Both the position numbers and the translations under genes were made by a program. DNA of 64,000 nt from Mesorhizobium sp. YIM 152430. GTDB taxonomy: Bacteria; Pseudomonadota; Alphaproteobacteria; Rhizobiales; Rhizobiaceae. The DNA lies in contig NZ_JARGES010000046.1 in assembly GCF_029210365.1 (NCBI RefSeq), forward strand, positions 1 to 64,000, in the 5' to 3' direction. The notes under the pieces are model-generated. The model worked only from the letters and a program-made list of their open reading frames with translations, made no database searches and had not been told where the DNA came from. Below, one piece after another: positions 36,596 to 46,037 of the stretch; position 1 is the stretch's first letter, and every line of letters starts with the position of its first letter.

Positions 36596-37588
36596 ATGGC
36601 CGGCGATTTCGCTCACATCTGCGGAAGCGATGCGCTGCCTGAACGCTTGCGCGGCGCAGTGGTGGCGATCGGCAATTTCGATGGCGTTCATCGCGGCCAC
36701 CGCGCCGTTCTCGACCGGGCGCTGGAAGAGGCGCGGCGGCTCGGCGCGCCGGCGCTGGTGCTGACCTTCGATCCGCATCCGCGCACGCTCTTCCGGCCCG
36801 ATATTCCGCTCTTTCGCCTGACCTCCTCGGCGATGAAGGCGCGGCTGCTGGACGCCTGCGGCTTCGACGGCATGGTCGAACAGACATTCGACCTCGATTT
36901 CGCCGGTCTGACGGCTGAAGAGTTCGTCGCCACGATCCTCGTCGAGCGGCTCGGCATCGCCCATGCGGTGACCGGCTTCGATTTCCACTTCGGCAAGGCG
37001 CGCTCCGGCGGCCCGGCCTTCCTGATGGAGGCGGGCGGACGCCACGGCTTTGGCGTCACGCTGGTCGATGCCTTTCGCGACGAAGGAGCGGAGATCGTCT
37101 CGTCGAGCCGCATTCGCGATTTGCTCGCCGAGGGCGAGGTGGCCGAGGCCGCCGGGCAACTCGGCTACCGTTTTGCCGTCGAAGCGGAAATCGTCGGCGG
37201 AGAAAAGCTCGGACGCACGCTCCGCTACCCCACCGCGAACATGATGCTTTCGCCGGACACCCATCTCGCCCATGGCATCTATGCCGTGCGGATGCGGCGC
37301 GCGGGCGGATCGTTGCATGACGGGGTCGCCAGCTTCGGCCGCCGGCCGACCGTCACCGAGGACGGCGCGCCCCTGCTCGAGACATTCCTGTTCGACTTTT
37401 CCGGCGACCTCTACGGCGAGACCTGCCGGGTCGGCTTTTTCGCCCGACTGCGCGGCGAGGAAAAATTCGACGGTCTCGACGCGCTGACCCGGCAGATGAA
37501 GCGCGACGAGGCCGAGGCGCGCGCCGTGATGGAAAAGGCACAGCCGCTCAGTGAACTCGACGCCGCGCTCCACTTCGCTGCGCTCTAA
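36596..37588 (+). CDS. ribF: bifunctional riboflavin kinase/FMN adenylyltransferase
   Basis: A 330-residue enzyme that makes FMN and then FAD. The N-terminal nucleotidyltransferase domain shows VAIGNFDGVHRGHRAVLDRA and LTFDPHPRTLF. The C-terminal flavokinase region has GRTLRYPTANMMLSPDTHLA and GDLYGETCRVGFFARLRGE. Start ATG 36596 (MAGDFAHICG) is 4 bases after the HAD phosphatase stop; an upstream GTG at 36500 lies inside that gene. Confidence 0.95.
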   Translation: MAGDFAHICGSDALPERLRGAVVAIGNFDGVHRGHRAVLDRALEEARRLGAPALVLTFDPHPRTLFRPDIPLFRLTSSAMKARLLDACGFDGMVEQTFDLDFAGLTAEEFVATILVERLGIAHAVTGFDFHFGKARSGGPAFLMEAGGRHGFGVTLVDAFRDEGAEIVSSSRIRDLLAEGEVAEAAGQLGYRFAVEAEIVGGEKLGRTLRYPTANMMLSPDTHLAHGIYAVRMRRAGGSLHDGVASFGRRPTVTEDGAPLLETFLFDFSGDLYGETCRVGFFARLRGEEKFDGLDALTRQMKRDEAEARAVMEKAQPLSELDAALHFAAL

Positions 37589-37669
37589 ACATTTGTTTAC
37601 TTGTGAAGATGCCTCGTTGCGGGCATGGGCGATGAGTTCGCGTGATGCGCGTGTCGAGGAGATGCAGGA

Positions 37670-38470
37670 ATGTCGAAATTTGCAGTTGCCGGTGCCGTTC
37701 TTTCGGTCTCGACCATGCTGGCCACACCCTCATTCGCGCAGTCGGGCTGGTTTTCCGGCGACTGGAGCCTGACGCTCGGCGTCGCGGCGCTGTCGGTTCC
37801 CGAATATGAAGGCGACGACAAATATCGCTTCCTCGCGCAGCCGATCGTCTCCTTCGGCCGCCAGGGCACCGAGCGCCGCTTTTCCTCGCGCAACGACAAC
37901 ATCTCCATCGGCCTGATCGATACCGGCAGTTTCCGCGCCGGCCCGACCGGCAAGCTGATCTTCAAGCGCGATGGCGGTGATTCGGACGATCTCGTCGGCC
38001 TTGACCCGGTCCGCTTCGGCGTTGAACTGGGCGGCTTCGCGGAGGTCTATCCAACCGACTGGCTGCGTGTTCGCGGCGAGGTGCGCCACGGCATCCGCGC
38101 GCATGACGGCATCGTCGCGGACCTTTCCGCCGACGCCTTCATGAACCTGTCGCCCACCGTGCAGATTTCCGCCGGCCCGCGCGTCTCGATGGCGTCGAGC
38201 GACTATTTCGACGCCTATTACGGCGTCTCGGCATCCGAATCGCTGGCCTCCGGTCTCGCACCCTATACGCCCGAAGGCGGCTTCCGCTCCGTCGGCGTCG
38301 GCGCGGCGATCAAGTGGGACGTGACGGACAAGGTCGAGACGAGCCTCTTCGGTGAGTATTCCCGATTGGTTGGTCCGGCGGCCGATTCGAGCCTGGTGCG
38401 CGAGCGCGGCGACGAGAACCAGTTCACGATCGGCGTGTCGGCGACGTATCGGTTCGATTTTTCACTCTGA
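37670..38470 (+). CDS. MipA/OmpV-family outer-membrane protein
   Basis: A 266-residue protein with signal peptide (SKFAVAGAVLSVSTMLATPSFA) and a beta-strand-rich mature part ending in aromatic YRFDFSL, as in outer-membrane barrels. Family features are VAALSVPEYEGDDKYRFLAQ, IVSFGRQGTERRFSSRND and DWLRVRGEVRHGI. MipA-type proteins are linked to envelope structure or murein synthesis scaffolding. ATG 37670 follows an 81-base gap containing TAAAC-N4-GTTTA, which overlaps the ribF stop. A palindromic repeat lies directly downstream. Confidence 0.88.
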   Translation: MSKFAVAGAVLSVSTMLATPSFAQSGWFSGDWSLTLGVAALSVPEYEGDDKYRFLAQPIVSFGRQGTERRFSSRNDNISIGLIDTGSFRAGPTGKLIFKRDGGDSDDLVGLDPVRFGVELGGFAEVYPTDWLRVRGEVRHGIRAHDGIVADLSADAFMNLSPTVQISAGPRVSMASSDYFDAYYGVSASESLASGLAPYTPEGGFRSVGVGAAIKWDVTDKVETSLFGEYSRLVGPAADSSLVRERGDENQFTIGVSATYRFDFSL

Positions 38471-38502
38471 GAATTTCGGGGAAGGCGAGTCCGGCTGGAG
38501 GC

Positions 38503-38648
38503 CCCCTCTCCGTCTCGGCTTCGCCTCGACACCTCTCGCCCGAAGGGGGCGAGGAACCCGGACTGGTTGAGCCTCGGCGCTTCGGCAGCGTTTCCTCGCC
38601 CCTGCGCAGCGGGGGAGAGGTGCCGAACGCAGTGAGGCGGAGAGGGGG
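38503..38648. repeat. diverged full copy (C) of the palindromic repeat
   Basis: Left arm from 38503 (CCCCCTCTCCGTCTCGGC) and right arm ending at 38648 are recognisable relatives of copy A but have drifted. The centre keeps GAAGGGGGCGAGGAA and GTTTCCTCGCCCCTGCG. It occupies the space between the MipA gene and an orphan VapB antitoxin gene, where a toxin gene would be expected. Confidence 0.85.
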
Positions 38649-38661
38649 AGCGCCCGAACGA

Positions 38662-38871
38662 TTATTGACTGTCGGGGTCGCGCATCTCGCGCATCGCGTC
38701 CAAATCGCCTTCCCAGCCAAGGCCCTTGAGGTCTAAGAGCGCCTGTCGCTGGCCATGATTCAACACGATCTGCCGGAGTGCTTCCTCGATCGTCGCCTTC
38801 TTAGTCTCGAGTCCGGTTGCCTCCATGGCCTGTCGCATCAACTCGTCGTCGATTTCGAGATTGGTTCGCAT
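38662..38871 (-). CDS. VapB-type antitoxin without an adjacent toxin
   Basis: A 69-residue antitoxin with the N-terminal ribbon-helix-helix-like MRTNLEIDDELMRQAMEATG, followed by TKKATIEEALRQIVLNHGQR and a Trp/Asp-rich tail GLGWEGDLDAMREMRDP. VapB genes normally overlap a downstream VapC PIN-toxin gene. Here the downstream DNA is palindromic repeat copy C and no PIN gene is seen. ATG 38871 is used; the frame is open further to 38931. It is probably a decayed module or solitary regulator. Confidence 0.85.
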   Translation of the reverse strand: MRTNLEIDDELMRQAMEATGLETKKATIEEALRQIVLNHGQRQALLDLKGLGWEGDLDAMREMRDPDSQ

Positions 38872-39155
38872 GACAGCCCCATGTGCTTTGGTGATGGGAT
38901 TATGCACATTCGATCCGACGCATCCAACCACAGGAAACCCCTTTATTCCCGTGCGCGCCTCCGCTAAAAGCGCGGTCGATGTCTGAATTGCCGACCATGA
39001 TCGCGCGGACGATACGAATTATTGGCCCGGCTGTCCGGGTGGCCTGATGGCTGCCGGACGGTCCGGGTTGCTGCCGTTTGCCGCGCCGCCTCTTTGCGCG
39101 CGCTCCCCTTACCGACATTGATTGACGCGCGAACCTTGCCGTTCGCCACAGGGCC

Positions 39156-42128
39156 ATGACGATGACCGACGCTGCCGAGAAGATCGACTATTCGAAGACG
39201 CTTTACCTGCCGCAGACGGAGTTTCCGATGCGCGCGGGCCTGCCGGAAAAAGAGCCGCAGATCGTGGCGCGCTGGCAGGAGGTGGGGCTTTACAAGAAGC
39301 TGCGGAAGGAGGCCGAGGGTCGTCCGCTCTTCGTGCTTCACGACGGCCCGCCCTATGCCAACGGCAACATCCATATCGGCCATGCGCTGAACAAGATCCT
39401 GAAGGACGTGATCACCCGCTCGTTCCAGATGCGCGGCTACGATTCCAACTACGTGCCGGGTTGGGACTGCCACGGCCTGCCGATCGAGTGGAAGATCGAG
39501 GAGCAGTATCGCGCCAAGGGGCTCGACAAGGACCAGGTGCCGGTCAACGAGTTCCGCCGAGAATGCCGCGAATTCGCGCAGAAATGGATCGACGTGCAGG
39601 CCGAGGAGTTCAAGCGCCTCGGCGTCGAGGGCGATTTCGACAATCCCTACACGACGATGAATTTCCACGCCGAGGCGCGGATCGCCGGGGAATTGCTGAA
39701 GTTCGCGAGTTCTGGCCAGCTTTATCGCGGATCGAAGCCGGTGATGTGGAGCGTGGTCGAGCGCACCGCGCTGGCGGAGGCCGAGGTCGAGTACCAGGAT
39801 TATGAGAGCGATACGGTTTGGGTGAAGTTTCCGGTGTCACCCCATTTGATCCGAGTGGACAATGACGGCGAACCGACGCGTTTGGTCGGTGCAAATACGA
39901 GCGATCTGCGAGGTTCTCATATCGTCATCTGGACTACCACGCCTTGGACGATCCCGGGCAATAGAGCTGTGTGCTATTCGCCTCATATTGCATACGGGCT
40001 GTATGAAGTCATCGAGTCTAAGAACGAGTTCGGCCCGCAGGCAGGCGAAACACTGATCTTCGCAGACGCGTGCGCTGAAGAATCGTTCGGCAAAGCGAAA
40101 CTTGAATTTAAACGTCTGCGCGCCGTGGAAGCCGATGAACTTGCTGCAATCACGCTCGAACACCCTCTAAAGGGGCTCGGTGGTGGCTATGACTTTGACG
40201 TTCCCATGCTCGCTGGCGACCACGTCACCGAAGATGCCGGCACCGGCTTCGTGCATACCGCGCCCGGCCATGGCCGCGAGGATTTTGAAGCGTGGATGAA
40301 TTCAGGCTCAAAGCTCAAAAGCTGCCGAATCGAGACGCGCATCCCATTCACCGTCGACGACGCCGGCCTCTTCACCAAGGACGCGCCGGGCTTCGGGCCG
40401 GATCGCGAGGGCGGTGCGGCGCGGGTGATCGACGACAACGGCAAGAAGGGCGACGCCAACAAGGCGGTCATGGAGGCGCTGATCGCCGCGAACATGCTCT
40501 TTGCGCGCGGCCGGCTGAAGCATTCCTATCCGCATTCCTGGCGCTCGAAAAAGCCGGTGATCTTCCGCAACACGCCGCAATGGTTCGTCCATATGGACAA
40601 GGAACTGGGCGACGGCACCACGCTTCGTTCGCGCGCGCTGAAGGCCATCGACGACACGCGCTTCGTGCCGGCGGCGGGCCAGACGCGGCTGCGCGCCATG
40701 ATCGAGGACCGCCCGGACTGGGTGCTTTCCCGGCAAAGGGCATGGGGCGTGCCGATCTGCGTCTTCGCCGACGAGAATGGCGAGGTGCTGATCGACGATG
40801 AGGTCAACCAGCGCATCCTCGACGCGTTCGAAGCCGAGGGCGCGGATGCGTGGTTCGCCGAAGGCGCGCGCGAGCGCTTTCTCGGCTCGCACGCGAACGA
40901 GAACTGGACGATGGTCACCGACATTCTCGACGTCTGGTTCGACTCGGGATCGACCCACACCTTCACGCTGGAGGACCGCCCGGACCTGAAATGGCCGGCC
41001 GACGTGTATCTCGAAGGCTCCGACCAGCATCGCGGCTGGTTCCATTCCTCGCTTCTCGAAAGCTGCGGAACGCGCGGCCGCGCGCCTTACGACACCGTCG
41101 TCACGCATGGATTCACCATGGACGAAGACGGCCGCAAGATGTCGAAATCATTGGGCAATACCGTCACGCCACAGGACGTGATGTCCAAATCCGGCGCCGA
41201 CATTCTGCGGCTTTGGGTGATGACGACCGACTATTGGGAAGACCAGCGGCTCGGCAAGAACGTATTGCAGACCAATATCGACGCCTACCGCAAGCTGCGC
41301 AACACGATCCGCTGGATGCTCGGCACGCTCGCCCATGACGAAGGCGAGGAGGTCGCGTTCGCCGACATGCCCGAACTCGAACGGCTGATGCTGCACCGGA
41401 TCGCCGAACTCGACGAGGTCGTGCGCAAAGGCTACGATGCGTTCGACTTCAAGCGCATCACCCGCGCGCTGATCGACTTCATGGTGGTCGAACTGTCGGC
41501 CTTCTACTTCGACATCCGCAAGGACACGCTCTATTGCGACGCACCCTCGAGCACGCGGCGCAAGGCGGCGATCGTGGTGGTGCGCAAGCTGTTCGACAAT
41601 CTGGTGAAGTGGCTCGCGCCAATGCTGCCCTTCACCTGCGAGGAAGCCTGGCTGGAGCGCTACAAGGACGCGGTGTCGGTGCATCTCCAGCAGTTCGACG
41701 CGGTCCCCGCCGAATGGCGCGATGCGGCGCTGGCGGAAAAATGGCGCAAAGTGCGCCAGGTCCGCCGCGTCGTCACCGGCGCGCTCGAAATCGAGCGCAA
41801 GAACAAGACGATCGGCTCCTCGCTTGAAGCCGCGCCGGTCGTCTACATCGCCGATGCGGACCTGCTCGCGGCGATCGCCGACCGCGACATGGCCGAAATC
41901 TCGATCACCAGCGGCATCGAAATCGTCGACGGTCCGGCGCCGGATGGCGCGTTCGCGCTGGACGACGTCAAGGGCGTCGGCGCCGTGTTCAAGCGGGCGT
42001 CGGGCGAGAAATGCGCGCGCTCCTGGCGTTTCACCGACGATGTCGGCCAGGACCCCGACTTCCCCGACGTGTCGGCCCGCGATGCGGCGGCATTGCAGGA
42101 ATTGCGGGCGCTCGGCCGACTGGATTGA
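39156..42128 (+). CDS. ileS: isoleucyl-tRNA synthetase
   Basis: A 990-residue class I synthetase. Signatures are [20 protein letters not shown] (HIGH) and KMSKSLGN, with the CP1 editing domain at about residues 200-400 including [11 protein letters not shown] and [10 protein letters not shown]. The C-terminal zinc finger is degenerate (KCARSWRF keeps one Cys), which I recall as usual in rhizobia. DNA encoding the editing domain (about 39830-40335) is about 54% GC by hand count against over 65% nearby, with many codons unusual for this genome. It stands between a VapB gene and an unassigned 458-base gap. Confidence 0.97.
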   Translation: MTMTDAAEKIDYSKTLYLPQTEFPMRAGLPEKEPQIVARWQEVGLYKKLRKEAEGRPLFVLHDGPPYANGNIHIGHALNKILKDVITRSFQMRGYDSNYVPGWDCHGLPIEWKIEEQYRAKGLDKDQVPVNEFRRECREFAQKWIDVQAEEFKRLGVEGDFDNPYTTMNFHAEARIAGELLKFASSGQLYRGSKPVMWSVVERTALAEAEVEYQDYESDTVWVKFPVSPHLIRVDNDGEPTRLVGANTSDLRGSHIVIWTTTPWTIPGNRAVCYSPHIAYGLYEVIESKNEFGPQAGETLIFADACAEESFGKAKLEFKRLRAVEADELAAITLEHPLKGLGGGYDFDVPMLAGDHVTEDAGTGFVHTAPGHGREDFEAWMNSGSKLKSCRIETRIPFTVDDAGLFTKDAPGFGPDREGGAARVIDDNGKKGDANKAVMEALIAANMLFARGRLKHSYPHSWRSKKPVIFRNTPQWFVHMDKELGDGTTLRSRALKAIDDTRFVPAAGQTRLRAMIEDRPDWVLSRQRAWGVPICVFADENGEVLIDDEVNQRILDAFEAEGADAWFAEGARERFLGSHANENWTMVTDILDVWFDSGSTHTFTLEDRPDLKWPADVYLEGSDQHRGWFHSSLLESCGTRGRAPYDTVVTHGFTMDEDGRKMSKSLGNTVTPQDVMSKSGADILRLWVMTTDYWEDQRLGKNVLQTNIDAYRKLRNTIRWMLGTLAHDEGEEVAFADMPELERLMLHRIAELDEVVRKGYDAFDFKRITRALIDFMVVELSAFYFDIRKDTLYCDAPSSTRRKAAIVVVRKLFDNLVKWLAPMLPFTCEEAWLERYKDAVSVHLQQFDAVPAEWRDAALAEKWRKVRQVRRVVTGALEIERKNKTIGSSLEAAPVVYIADADLLAAIADRDMAEISITSGIEIVDGPAPDGAFALDDVKGVGAVFKRASGEKCARSWRFTDDVGQDPDFPDVSARDAAALQELRALGRLD

Positions 42129-42214
42129 TGACGGGGCGCTGCGGCGCTATATTCGGGTCTGGAGTGGAGACCCGGCGGTAACGGGCCTCCTTTCCTAGAT
42201 TTTTAAGAAGTTGG

Positions 42215-42246
42215 ACCCGGACGCGCATTGACCAGCTTGTCCGGGT
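42215..42246 (+). terminator. terminator downstream of ileS
   Basis: An 8-bp stem ACCCGGAC/GTCCGGGT with a long loop is followed by TCTTCTTATTT. It lies 86 bases after the ileS stop. Confidence 0.6.
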
Positions 42247-42586
42247 TCTTCTTATTTCCAGGGTGACGCATAGTGGAATCCACATAGCGGCACTCTCCTT
42301 GCTGAAGGCAAAGCCGTTGCCACGGCCGGGTCGGCTCATCCTCCCGGTCGCGCCGGCTGGCGCGACGCTGCTGCTTTTGCCCCCAACGGATTGAATGTAG
42401 ACCGCATTCCGTTCCTGCAACAAGCGGTTGCGCCGCTGACGGCGAAGTGTGTTGGCAAGAGCGGGGCTGCCGTTGCGTGGCGCGGCGTGCCATGCGATAC
42501 AGGCACCCCGAGATTGGACGCCTTGTTGTCGCCGCGTTTGCGGGCGAAGGCGCGCTGGGGCTGCAGCCACGACGGAAGAGGGTAAG
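42247..42586. other. 340-base intergenic stretch with a GC-rich hairpin
   Basis: No gene is supported here. A perfect 8-bp hairpin GTCGCGCC-GGCT-GGCGCGAC at 42346-42365 is followed by GCTGCTGCTTTT and then an AT-richer patch, TTGAATGTAGACCGCATTCC. It may be the long 5' region of the lipoprotein gene or a small RNA locus. I saw no clear promoter pair. Confidence 0.45.
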
Positions 42587-43231
42587 ATGAGCAATGCAAG
42601 ACTGACGGCGAACCGGATGCTGCCGGCCGGACTGGCCATTGCTTCGGCCTTGACGCTCGCCGGCTGCATGGGACCGACCTACGGCACCGGCACGCCCTCC
42701 GACCAGCAACTGCTCGAGGACGTGACCGGCATTCTGTCGCTACAGTCCGAGCGTCGCGAATCGATCAACTATCAGCCGCGTGGCGATCTCGTGCGCCCGG
42801 CTTCCACGGCCGTTCTTCCCCAACCGCAGCAGAGCGCCGCAAGTGGCGAAGCCTGGCCGGAATCCCCCGAGGCGCGGCTTGCCCGCGTTCGCGAGGAAGC
42901 GACGCTGAACCAGGACGACATTTCGTACAATTCCGGCCTGCGCGGAGCGCGGACCGCCGGCAGCACGACGGACTGGGACAGTTCGAAGGGCATTGCGATG
43001 AACGACATCGATCGGGCCAGCCAGCGCGAGGAGTTCAACCGCCGGCTCGCCCAGTCGCAATCCCGGGATCCGAACCAGAGGCGCTTCCTTTCCGAGCCGC
43101 CGACCCAGTATCGCCAGCCCGCAGCGACCGCACCGGTCGGTGATGTCGGCGAGGACGAATGGCGCAAGGAACGCGCTGCCCGGCAGGCGCAGGGCAAGGT
43201 GACCTGGCGCGACATGATCCCCGGTCTGTGA
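42587..43231 (+). CDS. putative lipoprotein of unknown function
   Basis: A 214-residue envelope lipoprotein with a signal peptide and lipobox ASALTLAGC (Cys near residue 27). The mature part is hydrophilic, Gln/Arg/Pro-rich, and ends KVTWRDMIPGL. No catalytic domain is seen. ATG 42587 follows GAAGAGGG. Proteins of this kind are common next to ileS in rhizobia, but the role is unknown. It is convergent with tadA. Confidence 0.75.
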   Translation: MSNARLTANRMLPAGLAIASALTLAGCMGPTYGTGTPSDQQLLEDVTGILSLQSERRESINYQPRGDLVRPASTAVLPQPQQSAASGEAWPESPEARLARVREEATLNQDDISYNSGLRGARTAGSTTDWDSSKGIAMNDIDRASQREEFNRRLAQSQSRDPNQRRFLSEPPTQYRQPAATAPVGDVGEDEWRKERAARQAQGKVTWRDMIPGL

Positions 43232-43235
43232 TCGG

Positions 43236-43706
43236 CTATCCGCGCTGGGCCCTGAAAAAGCTGCGCAGCAGCGTGGCGGATTTCTGCTCCGAAAAGCCCG
43301 AATAGGTTTCGGGCGCGTGGTGACAGGTGGGTGAGGAATAAAAGCGCGGCCCGTTGACGACGGCGCCGCCTTTTTCGTCTTCCGCGCCGAAATAGAGCCG
43401 CCGGATGCGCGCGAAGGAAATCGCCGCCGCGCACATGGCGCATGGCTCCAGCGTGACGTAGAGATCGAGGCCGGTCAGCCGTTCCTGGTCGAGCGCGGCG
43501 CAGGCTTCGCGAATGACGAGCATTTCGGCATGGGCGGTGGGGTCGTTGAGTTCGCGCGTGCGGTTGCCCGCACTGGCGACGACCGTCGTGCCGCGCACGA
43601 TGACGGCGCCGATTGGCACTTCGCCGCGCGCGGCGGCGGCCTCGGCTTCGCCGAAGGCCAGTGCCATGAAGTCCGGCCGCGCCGATTGGGACTGGTTCTG
43701 AGACAT
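43236..43706 (-). CDS. tadA: tRNA-adenosine deaminase (TadA-type)
   Basis: A 156-residue zinc deaminase with HAEMLVIREA and PCAMCAAAI, holding the catalytic Glu and the His/Cys/Cys zinc ligands, and VPIGAVIVR near the N-terminus. TadA converts A34 to inosine in tRNA-Arg(ACG), needed for wobble reading. Start MSQNQSQS at 43706 is used. It is divergent from the RluB-type gene and convergent with the lipoprotein gene, leaving only 4 bases between stops. Confidence 0.9.
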   Translation of the reverse strand: MSQNQSQSARPDFMALAFGEAEAAAARGEVPIGAVIVRGTTVVASAGNRTRELNDPTAHAEMLVIREACAALDQERLTGLDLYVTLEPCAMCAAAISFARIRRLYFGAEDEKGGAVVNGPRFYSSPTCHHAPETYSGFSEQKSATLLRSFFRAQRG

Positions 43707-43764
43707 TTCACTCGCAGAGCTGAAAACGCTCTGATAGTTACCCGCGCTGAAAGGCAAAGGCCAC

Positions 43765-45372
43765 ATGACCGACGACAATAAGAACAAGGGCCGCACCGGC
43801 GACCGGACGGGCAACCGCAAACCGTATGCGGACCGCAACGGCGAGCGCCCGCAGGGTGCGCGCGGCAAGCCGTTCGTCAAGCGCGAAGGCGCGGGATCGG
43901 GCGAGGATCGGCCGAAGCGGCGCTTCGATGGCGACAAGAAGCCTTTTGCCAAGCGCGAGGACGGCGACCGCAAGCCGTTTCAGAAGCGCGACGCAGAGCG
44001 CAAGCCCTATGCGCCACGGGATGGCGAGAAGAAGCCGTTCGTGAAGCGTGACGGGGACCGCAAGCCTTACGCAAAACGCCCGGACGGCGAGCGCAAGCCT
44101 TTCGTGAAGCGCGATGGCGACCGCAAGTCTCATCACAGGGGCGAGGAGAATCGCCCGGACAATGTGGCCGAAGCCGCGCGCGGCGAGGAGCGGATCGCCA
44201 AGCGGCTGGCACGCGCCGGCGTCGCCTCGCGCCGCGATGCCGAGGACATGATCGCCGCCGGACGTGTATCGGTGAACGGCAAGGTGCTCGACAGTCCGGC
44301 CCTGAACGTCACCGGAAAGGACCGCATCGAGGTCGACGGCGCGCCGATTCCGGCGATCGAGCGCACGCGGCTCTTCCTGTTCCACAAGCCGTCCGGCGTG
44401 GTGACCACCAACAAGGACCCGGAAGGCCGGCAGACCGTCTTCGACGTCTTGCCGAAGGGCCTGCCGCGTCTTCTGACTGTCGGGCGCCTCGACATCAACA
44501 CCGAGGGGCTGCTGCTGCTGACCAATGATGGCGGCCTGGCGCGCACGCTGGAACTGCCGGCGACCGGCTGGCTGCGCCGCTATCGCGTGCGCGTTCACGG
44601 CAAGGTCGAGCCGGACAAGCTGGAGGCGCTGAAGGACGGCATCGCGGTTGACGGCGTGTTCTACGGCGCGATCGAGGCGGTGCTGGAGCGCGAGCAGGGC
44701 ACCAATGCCTGGATTTCGGTCGGCCTGCGCGAAGGCAAGAATCGCGAGGTCAAGAACGTGATGGGAGCGCTCGGCCTCGAGGTCACGCGCCTGATTCGCG
44801 TTTCCTACGGGCCGTTCCAGCTTGGCGAACTCGCCGAAGGCGAGATCCAGGAACTGCGCGGACGGCACCTACGCGACCAGCTCGGCGACAAGCTGATCGC
44901 CGAATCCGGCGCCGATTTCGACGCGCCGGTGGTCAAGGAATTCTCCAACAAGCCGGTGGCGCAGCGCGTCAGCGAGGACGAAATGCGCAAGGCCGCGCCG
45001 CGCAAGCGCGACAAGGACGAGCGGCGCGAGGATGCGCTCGGGCGCTTGCAGACCTCGAAGCCCGGCGGGCGCGGCGGTCCGAAAGGGGGCAAGGACAAGG
45101 GGGCGGGCTTCGGAGGCAAGGGACGCGGCGAGGCGAGCGAAAAGAAGTTCGAGCCGCCGCGCTCGCGTTCGGCCAATGTGTGGATGGCGCCGGGCGCCAA
45201 GGCGGTGGGGCCGAAGAAGGCCGCCAGACGCGCCGAGGAGACCGAGGGCAGGCGCTATGCCGGCAAGCCGCGCCCGAAGCCGGCCGATGGCCCGAAAGGC
45301 CCGCGCCGGGACGACCGGGGCGGACGGCCCGGTGGCAACAGGCCGGGCAACCGCGGAGATCGGCAGCGATGA
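43765..45372 (+). CDS. rluB: RluB/RsuA-family pseudouridine synthase with repetitive N-terminal tail
   Basis: A 535-residue protein. Residues about 50-125 carry about seven imperfect repeats of DGDRKPF.KR, a basic and probably disordered tail. Then come an S4 RNA-binding domain (RIAKRLARAGVASRRDAEDM, GRVSVNGKVLDS) and the pseudouridine synthase core with VGRLDINTEGLLLLTNDG (catalytic Asp) and REGKNREVKNVM. The C-terminal 150 residues are Lys/Arg/Gly-rich. Family members modify U2605 or a neighbouring site of 23S rRNA. Its stop overlaps the rsmD start by 3 bases (ATGA), so the two rRNA modification genes are coupled. Confidence 0.9.
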   Translation: MTDDNKNKGRTGDRTGNRKPYADRNGERPQGARGKPFVKREGAGSGEDRPKRRFDGDKKPFAKREDGDRKPFQKRDAERKPYAPRDGEKKPFVKRDGDRKPYAKRPDGERKPFVKRDGDRKSHHRGEENRPDNVAEAARGEERIAKRLARAGVASRRDAEDMIAAGRVSVNGKVLDSPALNVTGKDRIEVDGAPIPAIERTRLFLFHKPSGVVTTNKDPEGRQTVFDVLPKGLPRLLTVGRLDINTEGLLLLTNDGGLARTLELPATGWLRRYRVRVHGKVEPDKLEALKDGIAVDGVFYGAIEAVLEREQGTNAWISVGLREGKNREVKNVMGALGLEVTRLIRVSYGPFQLGELAEGEIQELRGRHLRDQLGDKLIAESGADFDAPVVKEFSNKPVAQRVSEDEMRKAAPRKRDKDERREDALGRLQTSKPGGRGGPKGGKDKGAGFGGKGRGEASEKKFEPPRSRSANVWMAPGAKAVGPKKAARRAEETEGRRYAGKPRPKPADGPKGPRRDDRGGRPGGNRPGNRGDRQR

Positions 45373-45923
45373 GGATCGTCGGCGGCGCTTTTCGCGGCCG
45401 GCCTCTGGCGACACCGAAGACGAAAGCGATCCGCCCGACGACCGACCGTGCGCGCGAGGCCGTCTTCAACGTGATCGCGCATCGTCACAGGGGCCATCTC
45501 GACGGTGCGCGCGTGCTCGACCTTTTCGCCGGTACGGGCGCGCTGGGCCTCGAAGCCCTGTCGCGCGGTGCGTCCTTTGGCGTCTTCATCGAGGAATCGG
45601 CGGAAGGGCGCGGGCTGATCCGCACCAATGTCGAGGCGTTCGGCCTGTCTGGCCGCACGAAAATCTTCCGGCGCGACGCAACGAAGCTGGGCGAGGCTGG
45701 AACACTCCAGCCTTTCGACCTCGTCTTTGCCGACCCGCCCTATGGCAAGGGGCTCGGCGAACTGGCGCTTGCCGCCGCGCGCGACGGCGGGTGGCTGAAG
45801 CCCGGTGCGCTCTGCCTCGTCGAGGAAGCGGCGGCGACGCCGTTCCAGCCGCCGGCCGGCTTCACGCTCGACGACCGGCGCGATTATGGCGACACGAGCG
45901 TCGCCTTTTGCGTCGCCGCCTGA
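45369..45923 (+). CDS. rsmD: 16S rRNA m2G966 methyltransferase
   Basis: A 184-residue Rossmann-fold SAM-dependent methyltransferase. SAM motif I is RVLDLFAGTGALGLEALSRG and the catalytic motif is LVFADPPYGKGLGE. It methylates the exocyclic amine of G966 in 16S rRNA. Start ATG 45369 overlaps the rluB stop by 3 bases. Confidence 0.95.
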   Translation: MRIVGGAFRGRPLATPKTKAIRPTTDRAREAVFNVIAHRHRGHLDGARVLDLFAGTGALGLEALSRGASFGVFIEESAEGRGLIRTNVEAFGLSGRTKIFRRDATKLGEAGTLQPFDLVFADPPYGKGLGELALAAARDGGWLKPGALCLVEEAAATPFQPPAGFTLDDRRDYGDTSVAFCVAA

Positions 45924-46037
45924 TTTCGGCCTCGCTCGCTGTCCAGACATGACGAAGAATTAATCGGCGCGCCGGTTCTTCGCCGGGAATGAACGCGCTA
46001 TCTGTCGTCCAACGCAGATCAAACCGAGGACAAGCGA

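Noticed and set aside
37586..37599. TAAAC-N4-GTTTA palindrome before the MipA gene as an operator
   Set aside because: It has only 5-bp arms, overlaps the ribF stop codon, and has no matching partner site. It is too weak to list as a feature.
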